A DNA stretch of 28,926 nt from a virus: positions 1-28,926 of IMG/VR virus record IMGVR_UViG_3300028840_000981; one strand, 5' to 3'. Position 1 is the first letter of the stretch. The number at the start of each line of letters is the position of its first letter. Shown here one piece after another: positions 12,960 through 18,978 of the stretch. A program made the position numbers and the translations under genes. Below the pieces are notes generated by a model. It saw nothing but the letters and a program-made list of their open reading frames with translations, made no database searches and was not told where the DNA came from.

Positions 12960-13166
12960 ATGACCTACTCAATCGACCAAATCCGCAATATCCTTTCACA
13001 GGTTGAAGGTGAAATCACTGAACAGGATAAGCAAATGCGCAATGGTGGTGGCTACGGTGCATGGCGTCATAACTTCTACGTTGACGGTGTTTTTGCCGCC
13101 CGCGAGACGAAACCCGGTTCTAACGAATACGTTTTCGTCAACAACTTTTCTAACCTGAACGACTAA
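12960..13166 (+). CDS. Small hypothetical protein (68 aa)
   Basis: The start follows the shared box. The N-terminal half is helical (IDQIRNILSQVEGEITEQD), then comes a Gly-rich turn (NGGGYGAW) and short strands with aromatic residues up to the end (HNFYVDGVFAARETK, YVFVNNF). It is first in a two-gene unit, 28 bases before the DUF6011-like gene, which has its own copy of the ribosome-binding box. No family is recognised and no function can be offered. Confidence 0.6.
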   Translation: MTYSIDQIRNILSQVEGEITEQDKQMRNGGGYGAWRHNFYVDGVFAARETKPGSNEYVFVNNFSNLND

Positions 13167-13194
13167 CCGCAACACACTACACTGGAGAACTGAC

Positions 13195-13806
13195 ATGATG
13201 ACTGAACAGATCACACGCAACGGCAAGGAAGTGGGCATTCTGCGTAAAGAGGTTGACAACAGTGGCCCTTACCTGCACTTCTCACCTACCCGTGACCGCG
13301 CTCACCCTATCTCTTTCGATGACCGTGACGCACTGACTACCTATCTGGACAGGGAGTTTCCTGAAACCAACAGCCGCCCACTATCAGACCGGGCTGCTAT
13401 CGTTGACTACCTTGTTGGCGGTCACGGTACTGTTACCATGCTGAATACTCAGTCTGGCAACCGCTACACCTTCAAAGTGTCCACCCCGGCTGACGCCGAA
13501 GGTGATTACCCGCGCTTTGTGGCTGTCCTGACAGGGGCAGACAACACCAGTGACTACCAGTACCTTGGTCAATTCCGGGTACGGGGTGACAAGCTGGTTT
13601 GGTCACATGGCCGCAAGTCTGGCATAAAGGCAACCGCCAAGAGCGCCCAGTCTATTGCATGGTTCTTCAATGCACTGAACGCTGACCGTCTGCCTAGTTT
13701 CCTTGAGGTACTGCATGAGGGAACTTGTTGCCGGTGCGGTCGCAAACTCACCACCCCGGAGAGCATTGAAGCAGGGATTGGCCCGGTTTGCGCTACTAAG
13801 GACTAA
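13195..13806 (+). CDS. DUF6011-like C-terminal zinc-finger protein (203 aa)
   Basis: The start follows ACTGGAGAACTGAC; a second Met is the next codon. The C-terminus (about residues 165-200) carries the pattern FLEVLHEGTCCRCGRKLTTP followed by ESIEAGIGPVCA, which I associate with DUF6011: a small zinc site built from CxxC and a later Cys, ending in a GxGPxC turn. The N-terminal 150 residues are strand-rich (YLHFSPTRDRAHPISFDD, RYTFKVSTPADAEG, YLGQFRVRGDKLVW) and may be a separate domain. Proteins of this kind occur widely in phages and actinobacteria without known function. It is the last plus-strand gene before the convergent terminator. Confidence 0.75.
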   Translation: MMTEQITRNGKEVGILRKEVDNSGPYLHFSPTRDRAHPISFDDRDALTTYLDREFPETNSRPLSDRAAIVDYLVGGHGTVTMLNTQSGNRYTFKVSTPADAEGDYPRFVAVLTGADNTSDYQYLGQFRVRGDKLVWSHGRKSGIKATAKSAQSIAWFFNALNADRLPSFLEVLHEGTCCRCGRKLTTPESIEAGIGPVCATKD

Positions 13807-13826
13807 CTTACAACAGGAGATAGCAG

Positions 13827-13853
13827 AAAGGCCGGTCACATGACCGGCCTTTT
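13827..13853. terminator. Convergent, probably bidirectional terminator
   Basis: The perfect 11-bp stem AAAGGCCGGTC / GACCGGCCTTT has a 4-base loop (ACAT). It gives TTTT at its 3' side on the plus strand and TTTCT on the minus strand. It lies between the plus-strand early genes and the minus-strand tRNA/late genes and should stop both transcripts. Confidence 0.85.
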
Positions 13854-13859
13854 GCGTTA

Positions 13860-13933
13860 TGGTGGTGAAGACGGGAATTGAACCCGTGATGCAGGGGATG
13901 AGCCTGAGACTTTACCAGTTAGTCCACTTCACC
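13860..13933 (-). tRNA. tRNA with CAT anticodon (Met-type), CCA encoded
   Basis: Seventy-four bases fold as a cloverleaf: acceptor GGTGAAG/CTTCACC, D arm GACT/AGTC with GG in the loop, T arm ACGGG/CCCGT with loop TTCAATT, discriminator A and an encoded CCA. The anticodon loop CTCATCC has T33 and CAT. Two features are unusual: the anticodon stem has only four pairs (CAGG/CCTG) with a T-C mismatch at its base and no free residue 26, and position 37 is C where a purine is the rule. G1-C72 suits an elongator rather than an initiator. The first 15 bases are also the last codons of the outer spanin gene. Confidence 0.85.
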
Positions 13934-14179
13934 TAAACTTTCAGCCCACAACAAGAGAGCCGCCTTGTCATCGTTACACTGGTGCAACCGTTCGAGGTTA
14001 CATTGTGCCCATTCGACAAAGTCACCTTGTGTTGTGGCCGTAAATTTGCACTCAGGGGTTGAATGCAAATAGGTGAGCGGGGGTGGATTGTTTATGACTA
14101 CTGGAACCGGATTGTGTGAACAACTCCATAACACAAACAGGCAACTCAGCATCAGCCCAATTTTCACAGTTTTCATCAT
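13919..14179 (-). CDS. Rz1: Outer-membrane spanin lipoprotein (86 aa)
   Basis: The ATG chosen (14179) follows AAAGAGG. The N-terminus MMKTVKIGLMLSCLFVLWSC is a lipoprotein signal with lipobox LWSC, so the mature protein is attached to the outer membrane through Cys. It then has a Pro-rich stretch (NPVPVVINNPPP), typical of Rz1-type spanins, and a Cys-containing helical tail. The gene starts inside the inner spanin in another frame and runs past its end, the usual overlapping Rz/Rz1 arrangement. Together they fuse inner and outer membranes in the last lysis step. The final GEVD codons and stop lie inside the tRNA gene. Confidence 0.88.
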   Translation of the reverse strand: MMKTVKIGLMLSCLFVLWSCSHNPVPVVINNPPPLTYLHSTPECKFTATTQGDFVEWAQCNLERLHQCNDDKAALLLWAESLGEVD

Positions 14180-14435
14180 TACGTTGTGCCTCTTTCCACT
14201 TCTTGCGCCATTGGCTTGCCGCCAGTTCAGCGGCCCGCCGTTGCTGTTCGCGCTGCTCAAGCATAGCGTCACGTTCCCTCATTTGCTCAGTCTGGTATTC
14301 CAGTGCCTGAAGGTAGCCGTCTCGCTGTGCCTCTGCCACTGCTTTAGCGTCAGCGGTATGCCGGTACAGCATACCGGCACCCACCAACGCAACCAGCAGA
14401 ACTACAACAGTAGCGCCAAGGTATTTGGTTATCAT
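14052..14435 (-). CDS. Rz: Inner-membrane spanin (127 aa)
   Basis: An N-terminal membrane anchor (residues 5-23, YLGATVVVLLVALVGAGML) is followed by a long charged periplasmic coiled coil (DAKAVAEAQRDGYLQALEYQ through REQQRRAAELAASQ) and a C-terminal tail with Cys residues (DENCENW, ELPVC). This is the standard i-spanin plan. It overlaps the preceding membrane-protein gene by ATGA and contains the start of the outer spanin. Complexed with the lipoprotein it spans the periplasm and destroys the outer membrane after the endolysin has acted. Confidence 0.88.
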   Translation of the reverse strand: MITKYLGATVVVLLVALVGAGMLYRHTADAKAVAEAQRDGYLQALEYQTEQMRERDAMLEQREQQRRAAELAASQWRKKWKEAQRNDENCENWADAELPVCVMELFTQSGSSSHKQSTPAHLFAFNP

Positions 14436-14647
14436 TTCTTGGCAAAGTGTGTAGCAGCGTTTGCAATGAAATACGCCCCTACAGTGACAGTAGTGAGTTC
14501 GATCAACCCACTCTCAGAAAGTTTGTCAAGAAGAAATAACCCTATCCAAGTAGACTGCAAGACGTTCATGGTGATGAACTTCCTGCTAGTCAAGCGCCGT
14601 TTCAGGTCATCTTCATCCGAAGTGACTTCCAACGTTGTTTCAACCAT
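14432..14647 (-). CDS. Small membrane protein, holin-like (71 aa)
   Basis: The ATG at 14647 has GAGAGG eight bases upstream; an in-frame TTG further upstream overlaps that site and is unlikely. After an acidic, charged N-terminus the protein has two moderately hydrophobic segments (residues 32-46 VLQSTWIGLFLLDKL and 50-67 LIELTTVTVGAYFIANAA) and ends in a basic tail HFAKK. Small size, two helices, a Lys tail and a place next to the spanins fit a holin, but other membrane proteins of this cassette are rivals for that role. Confidence 0.6.
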   Translation of the reverse strand: MVETTLEVTSDEDDLKRRLTSRKFITMNVLQSTWIGLFLLDKLSESGLIELTTVTVGAYFIANAATHFAKK

Positions 14648-14684
14648 TTTCGTGTCCTCTCTAACCAAGCCAGAAACCAGCCAA

Positions 14685-15131
14685 CTATCCCCAACGCAAG
14701 CCCTGAACCGTTTCCGGGGGTGCCAGACGTTGCAATACTAAAGGGGCATAGTTCGGAGAGACCGCCGACTCCCGACCACCCGTGTCTACTGCTGTAGCAC
14801 TGTAGTAGTATTGACCATCAGGGATAGCGGTAAGGTCGTACACCTGTCTGCATGCAGTGTCATTACTGCCAGCCGGTGCCCAAGTCTTGTTTGGCCCTGT
14901 GTCCTGAGATACGAAAAAGTTGATAGTGGCAATTTCCCCTACTGCTAGAGGGGTGCCGTCAGTTCTGGTGACAGGATAGTCACAGGTCAGGATTTTCTGC
15001 GGGGTGATGGAAGGGTCAAGAACCGGCCCTTCAGCGTTAGCGTCATCCATGAAGGCCAGCACCGCAAACACTATGACTATAGCGATAAATACGGCAAAGC
15101 CGATTTTCTCTGCATTGGATTTAAGAAACAT
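14685..15131 (-). CDS. Membrane-anchored protein with fibronectin III-like domain (148 aa)
   Basis: Residues 9-28 (KIGFAVFIAIVIVFAVLAFM) form a signal anchor, so the rest is exported to the periplasm. The exported part has the strand pattern of a fibronectin III/Ig-like fold: KILTCDYPVTRTDGTPL, EIATINFFVSQD and the diagnostic IPDGQYYYSATAVDTGGRES turn. GAGG before the ATG supports the start. A periplasmic FN3-like protein inside a lysis cassette is unusual; such domains normally decorate virion proteins. It might bind the cell wall or regulate lysis timing. The fold is seen only by pattern. Confidence 0.7.
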   Translation of the reverse strand: MFLKSNAEKIGFAVFIAIVIVFAVLAFMDDANAEGPVLDPSITPQKILTCDYPVTRTDGTPLAVGEIATINFFVSQDTGPNKTWAPAGSNDTACRQVYDLTAIPDGQYYYSATAVDTGGRESAVSPNYAPLVLQRLAPPETVQGLRWG

Positions 15132-15141
15132 CGTTGTTACC

Positions 15142-15240
15142 TCACTTCATGATTAGTAGCTGTTGAAAGATGGCCCACAAGTTATATCCCAGCCACGAAA
15201 AACATAACAGGCCCGCTGCTATATACAGCCATTTCAACAC
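15142..15240 (-). CDS. 32-residue membrane peptide, GTG start
   Basis: The frame begins with GTG preceded by AGAGGAAAAC and ends with a TGA whose GG follow-on forms the ribosome-binding site of the FN3-like gene. The product MLKWLYIAAGLLCFSWLGYN and its remaining 12 residues are almost all hydrophobic with Lys at both ends, a single transmembrane helix. It fills the only gap between the endolysin and the FN3-like gene. It may be a mini-holin, pinholin-like protein or lysis regulator. The ribosome-binding site and coupling on both sides support it, but it is very short. Confidence 0.55.
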   Translation of the reverse strand: MLKWLYIAAGLLCFSWLGYNLWAIFQQLLIMK

Positions 15241-15253
15241 GTTTTCCTCTTTA

Positions 15254-15733
15254 TCACACACTATATCTCAAGGTCTCTAGCCATTTGGCGACATCGAAAC
15301 AGGGGCAAACCTTAATCCACTCGTCTGGAGTTATCAGCCCATCCCCGTTAAGGTCTGGTGAATAATCCCTGTGCCCGGAAATCTTGGTGATGTTGGGGCA
15401 GAGATTACGAATTGACAGGATGTCAGCAAACATGGCATGGCGCTGTTCACTGGTTCTTGTGTCTTTCGGGTTGCCGTTTTCGTCAAGTCCACCTATGTAC
15501 ACAAGCCCAAGAGTGTTGATGTTGTTGCCCCGTACATGCGCCCCTCTACGTGTGTAGGGTCTGCCCTGTTCAACAGAGCCGTCAAGCCTGTAGACACGGT
15601 GGTAGCCTATCATGGCCCAGCCCCGCGCCTTGTGCATTTCATCTATGTCAGCAGCCGTAAGGTTGACCCCTTCACGGGTGGCGCTGCAATGTATAACCAG
15701 AGAGTGAATATGCTCTAAGCCTTGTGGAGTCAT
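15254..15733 (-). CDS. Endolysin: N-acetylmuramoyl-L-alanine amidase with EF-hand loop (159 aa)
   Basis: This is a type 2 amidase domain, as in T7 lysozyme: HSLVIHCSAT (H15 zinc ligand), GYHRVYRLDG (Y44), HVRGNN with the following TLGLVYIGG, SGHRD (H121) and CPC (C143/C145) as the last ligand. Between H121 and the Cys lies DLNGDGLITPDE (residues 127-138), which matches a canonical 12-residue EF-hand calcium loop with Asp/Asn at 1, 3 and 5, Gly at 6, Ile at 8 and Glu at 12. There is no signal peptide, so a holin should release it. The start overlaps the upstream gene by ATGA. It cuts the amide bond between MurNAc and the stem peptide. Confidence 0.94.
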   Translation of the reverse strand: MTPQGLEHIHSLVIHCSATREGVNLTAADIDEMHKARGWAMIGYHRVYRLDGSVEQGRPYTRRGAHVRGNNINTLGLVYIGGLDENGNPKDTRTSEQRHAMFADILSIRNLCPNITKISGHRDYSPDLNGDGLITPDEWIKVCPCFDVAKWLETLRYSV

Positions 15734-16008
15734 TGGCTCTGTTCCTTTAGGTATTCCAGTTCAATGCGTTCGTCATCGTTGATAATGTTGGCGTTTTTCT
15801 TCATTTGCAGATAGTCAATGCGCCGTTTCTCGAAATCGTTGACTATGTCAACTCGCAGTTGCTGGATTTTCTCACTGGTCTGCTGGTCTATCCTAGCATC
15901 AACGGCCCAAGCAATACCAGTGAACACCATGGAAAGCGTAAGCCCGCTTGCCGCAACAACCCCGATAACTTTCTGTGTAGGGGTAGCGTCTTTGATGGAT
16001 TTAATCAT
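15730..16008 (-). CDS. Membrane protein with coiled-coil tail, holin candidate (92 aa)
   Basis: After a short basic start (MIKSIKDATPTQK) there is one hydrophobic segment (about residues 14-36, VIGVVAASGLTLSMVFTGIA) and then a long charged helix (RIDQQTSEKIQQLRVDIV to the end). It lies directly before the endolysin, with ATGA overlaps on both sides, a common place for a holin or antiholin. It has only one clear helix, so it could instead be an antiholin-like partner of the next upstream gene. No family is recognised. Confidence 0.65.
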   Translation of the reverse strand: MIKSIKDATPTQKVIGVVAASGLTLSMVFTGIAWAVDARIDQQTSEKIQQLRVDIVNDFEKRRIDYLQMKKNANIINDDERIELEYLKEQSQ

Positions 16009-16376
16009 GATGAATGCAACCTCACAACTTCTTTGAGAATGTCTTGGTGCGCCTTGGCGTTTGCTATGTTATCTTCTCGCATATCCTGACGAAGTTCCTT
16101 AGTTTCTGTTGCCAGCACTTTTAACTCTTCCAGTATGCGCTCTTCTACTGTGATGTCGTGCCCGAGTACGTCAGTTTTACATTCTTGCAGTCGCGCTTCT
16201 GTTACAGCACTTTCTGCAATTTTCTCAACATTGGCAATACGTTTCTTGGTTTCTTTTCTGTCATTCCACCAAAGTTTAACAACCGCAAACATCGTCAGTA
16301 TAAACCCTGATATGTATGGCCATAGATGTTGCGCCGCATCCAGCCACTTGTGAGAAGGGGGTTGTATGTCAGCCAT
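16005..16376 (-). CDS. Membrane protein with coiled-coil tail, holin/XhlA-like candidate (123 aa)
   Basis: A short N-terminus is followed by one hydrophobic stretch (residues 17-36, HLWPYISGFILTMFAVVKLW), a WWNDRKETKKR basic boundary and about 80 residues of charged coiled coil (RIANVEKIAESAVTEARL through EELKVLATETKELRQD). The plan resembles haemolysin XhlA-type lysis accessory proteins, with order reversed. It overlaps the next gene by ATGA. With its neighbour at 15730 it forms a pair of similar design, one membrane helix plus coiled coil, which suggests hetero-oligomers. Which one is the actual holin cannot be decided. Confidence 0.65.
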   Translation of the reverse strand: MADIQPPSHKWLDAAQHLWPYISGFILTMFAVVKLWWNDRKETKKRIANVEKIAESAVTEARLQECKTDVLGHDITVEERILEELKVLATETKELRQDMREDNIANAKAHQDILKEVVRLHSS

Positions 16377-16382
16377 GACTGT

Positions 16383-16742
16383 TTACCGGGGGTTTGCATA
16401 CTGCTGCCACTTCTCAGGTAGTGGCTTATTGTGGTCACAGCGGTCACTAGAACTTACCGCCTTCCAGATAAGCCACGCTCGAATTTTGCCTACTTCCTTT
16501 TCAGCGTATATACGTAGTCTGAGGTGGCAGTTCTCTGAGTCCATAAGACCGTACCGGCACATAAAGTCATGCAGGGCACACCCCATTTTCAACTTCTTGA
16601 AACCCAGTGCCCACTTCAACAGTAGTTCCAAAGGTTTCAGCCAACCACCCAGTTCAAGTGTACAACCGTCTGTGCGCAACCCTTCAGGCAACACCCAAGT
16701 TTCCCCGCCCACATACACAACTGTATCCCTCTGGAGTATCAC
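16383..16742 (-). CDS. DUF1353-like phage protein (119 aa)
   Basis: Strands TVVYVGGETWVLPEGLRTDG lead to a helix with GCALHDFMCRYG (H58, D59), then a second helix with DSENCHLRLRIYAE and an AWLIWKAV ending. The order 'P-x-G-x-x-T-D-G ... HD-x-x-x ... helical pair' resembles DUF1353, a small family common in phages near tail or lysis genes, function unknown. The His-Asp pair could bind a metal. It overlaps the upstream gene by ATGA. The match is by pattern only and somewhat divergent. Confidence 0.6.
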   Translation of the reverse strand: MILQRDTVVYVGGETWVLPEGLRTDGCTLELGGWLKPLELLLKWALGFKKLKMGCALHDFMCRYGLMDSENCHLRLRIYAEKEVGKIRAWLIWKAVSSSDRCDHNKPLPEKWQQYANPR

Positions 16743-17074
16743 AGCTTGTTCCTCATAGCGGTCTTGAACTGTTGCAGGGTACGTGGCGGTAGACTCTGTG
16801 TTGCCCGTAAAACGTTGATTTCGTCAATGAGCAACTCCACAAATGCTCTGAAATAGGGTGGTATCTTGCCGAAATCCACTGCCCTGTCCTTAGCAGCGTC
16901 TTCTACTTGCTGGTCAGTGACAGACATAACATCTACCTCTGTAGGTAGAGGTTCAGGACGAGTCCAGACTGTGATTATAGGGTTGCCGCCTTGTGGGTCT
17001 TCCTCTAACACCACATCTTCCCCGAACACTATGTCAGGGAACAACACCTTTAATCGTTTTGCAAAAGACGCCAT
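16739..17074 (-). CDS. Hypothetical protein after the tail fibre gene (111 aa)
   Basis: The first half is strand-rich (DIVFGEDVVLEEDPQGGNP and the following IITVW) with an acidic bias. The second is helical (DQQVEDAAKDRAVDFG, PPYFRAFVELLIDEINVL) and ends in a basic tail RTLQQFKTAMRNKL. Short proteins of this plan directly after a fibre gene are often fibre assembly or attachment proteins, but I recognise no specific family. It is tightly coupled to the DUF1353-like gene (ATGA) and lies 12 bases after the fibre gene. Confidence 0.65.
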   Translation of the reverse strand: MASFAKRLKVLFPDIVFGEDVVLEEDPQGGNPIITVWTRPEPLPTEVDVMSVTDQQVEDAAKDRAVDFGKIPPYFRAFVELLIDEINVLRATQSLPPRTLQQFKTAMRNKL

Positions 17075-17086
17075 GTTACTATCCTC

Positions 17087-18175
17087 TTAGTGTAGTCTTA
17101 TCAGAGACAAAGCAGTGCCGCCAGTTTCTACTGTCGGACTTGAACTGTCACCAGTGTCTATTGTTTGCGACAAACTCGCATAGTCTCCTGCTGACATTTC
17201 CAGTATCGCGCTGCCAGCACAAGATTCTCTGGAGTTTGTTTGAGTGTTGTCTACTGTTCTCCTGATTTGGTTGTAAGTATAACCAACTCCATTGACACGT
17301 ACCGAGTTGAAGAAGTCCAGAGTTATATTGGCATTTGTCCTGAAGTTCACTCTCCACAAGGCCAAATACGTACCATCGTTGTCTACATAAACACGGTCGT
17401 TGTTAGTTACTGTGCTGTGGGTGAAGTCATTTGTGTCTATAGACACTTGGCTATTCCACGTTATAGACGTGTTTACTGCATCTGTTAAAGTCTGATTGGT
17501 TGTCTTGGCCAAGTGGACAGCATTGTTCAGGACAAGCCCCGGTGTAGCGCTGGCGTCACGAGGCCGGTGCCCGTGGATAATGCGCCAGATAGTGCCGTTT
17601 TTCGCCAGAGTCACCGCATCGTGTTTCAGTGACAGGGCATAGGTTGAATCACCGCCGATTGTCTGTGTAGAATAAGGGTCAATGATAACATCGTTGGTGC
17701 TTGACTCCTGTTTGAATATAGTGATAGTGTAGTCATCGTCAACAGTAGTGATATCCGGTAGGTTACAAGTACGGTCACCCAAGATAGTGTTAAACGGGAT
17801 GATTTTACCCTTGTCAGCTATAGTTACAGTGTAATCGCCTGTCTTTGCTGTGGCAAAGTTGATAACGTCGAATACAGCAGCAGGAGCAACAACGAATACG
17901 TTCTTGCTACCGTTGGGGAAGTTCACTATAGAGCCACCGTTGGAAGACTCCAGAATAGTGGCCCGTGACAGGGTGTCAGGACTGCCAGAAACAACTACCC
18001 CGATACCTATTTCCCAGTTGCTGTTGTCAGTTATGCAGTAATAGCAGTCATTCAGGGTGCCAATACCTGCAACAAAAGTCTGAAAGCCAGCCACTGCCCC
18101 GTCAAGGTTTATTGGACTAGTGGCCCCGAAGTTATGACTGGAAGTTTCCAGTACCCTATCTGCAACCATACTCAT
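17087..18175 (-). CDS. Tail fibre/receptor-binding protein with C1q-like tip (362 aa)
   Basis: The N-terminal 105 residues follow a layout common in phage fibre proteins: VADRVLETSSHNFGATSPIN, then GFQTFVAGIG with a CYYCITDNSNWEIGIG strand, DTLSRATILESSNGG, and FPNGSKNVFVVAPA. A middle beta domain (GDYTVTIADKGKIIPFNT) recalls proteins that display a sugar-binding module. The last 145 residues form a C1q/TNF-like jelly roll (NDRVYVDNDGTYLALWRVNF, SAGDYASLSQTID, final TALSLIRLH strand), probably a trimeric receptor-binding tip. It overlaps the upstream gene by ATGA. The virion tip role is well supported by domain order and place. Confidence 0.8.
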   Translation of the reverse strand: MSMVADRVLETSSHNFGATSPINLDGAVAGFQTFVAGIGTLNDCYYCITDNSNWEIGIGVVVSGSPDTLSRATILESSNGGSIVNFPNGSKNVFVVAPAAVFDVINFATAKTGDYTVTIADKGKIIPFNTILGDRTCNLPDITTVDDDYTITIFKQESSTNDVIIDPYSTQTIGGDSTYALSLKHDAVTLAKNGTIWRIIHGHRPRDASATPGLVLNNAVHLAKTTNQTLTDAVNTSITWNSQVSIDTNDFTHSTVTNNDRVYVDNDGTYLALWRVNFRTNANITLDFFNSVRVNGVGYTYNQIRRTVDNTQTNSRESCAGSAILEMSAGDYASLSQTIDTGDSSSPTVETGGTALSLIRLH

Positions 18176-18975
18176 AACGTTTCCTCAACTTCGATTTGCT
18201 TCCTGAAAATGGAATAGTTAGTGTTGACAATCGGCTTTAGGTTCTTCATAAGCCCGTGTATCAGTTGGGCATGAGTGTATACAGTTTCTTCGTAGTCCAT
18301 AGAAACCAGAATATCCTGTGACTCACCCCGTAGCCTGTCGTACTCAAAAGCGTTACCGTACATTTCAGCTTCTGACTGGAAGTCTAGTGTGAAAGAGAAT
18401 ACCCGGTACCGTGGTCTTGGCGTAGCAAAGGCCACCCCACCTAAAGACCTGACTTTCTGTGTCAAGTCTTCAAACCGTAACCCGCTGCCGTAGGCCATGT
18501 TGATAGCTGGAATCCACGGGGAAGACACGAACAACCGGCCAGCCGCAAAGTACCCATCCGGGTTACTGGAGTCCGTTATGTCTATGCGTATGTACCTATC
18601 TGCATGTGCAGCAGTAGGGATATGCACACTGTTTATGAAATCCCATGTAGACAAGTCAGCCGAACCCGGCCACATGGAGATATTGCCGCTGTCGTAGTTT
18701 GGGCTGGTAGTTAAGTTGGCCTTGACTGTGTCAGACCGTATTCTCCATGTGGCTGTACTGGAAGAGTTGTTACCCAACAGTGCTATGAGTTGCCAACTGG
18801 CGTTACTGCCAAGGTCGATAATGAAGTTCATGCTGGACAAGCCAACTGTCTGCCACTTGGCTGTTCGCTGCTGGAATTGCAGTCTAGTAGCTGGGTGGTT
18901 AGCGTTCTGGTTACCGACATCTGTAATCGAAGCGTTATCAGACAGTATCGGATGGGCGAGTAAAATGTTAGACAC
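18172..18975 (-). CDS. Distal tail protein with discoidin-like domain (267 aa)
   Basis: Residues 1-155 look like a galactose-binding (F5/8 type C, discoidin-like) beta sandwich: NNHP-type start NANHPATRL, SSMNFIIDLGSNASWQLIAL, STATWRIRSD and the DRYIRIDITDSSNPDGY turn. The remaining 110 residues form a separate beta domain (FSFTLDFQSEAEMYG, GESQDILVSMDYEETV). The place between the hub-like protein and the fibre suggests it sits at the tail tip and may bind carbohydrate or anchor the fibre. No exact family is recognised. It follows the upstream gene by three bases. Confidence 0.7.
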   Translation of the reverse strand: MSNILLAHPILSDNASITDVGNQNANHPATRLQFQQRTAKWQTVGLSSMNFIIDLGSNASWQLIALLGNNSSSTATWRIRSDTVKANLTTSPNYDSGNISMWPGSADLSTWDFINSVHIPTAAHADRYIRIDITDSSNPDGYFAAGRLFVSSPWIPAINMAYGSGLRFEDLTQKVRSLGGVAFATPRPRYRVFSFTLDFQSEAEMYGNAFEYDRLRGESQDILVSMDYEETVYTHAQLIHGLMKNLKPIVNTNYSIFRKQIEVEETL

Positions 18976-18978
18976 TGT

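Noticed and set aside
14073-14741. Plus-strand open frame of 222 codons in the spanin region
   Set aside because: It is antisense to the Rz/Rz1 pair and the holin-like gene, whose lipobox, membrane anchor and overlaps are convincing; this frame shows low-complexity Ser/Leu content without a ribosome-binding site.
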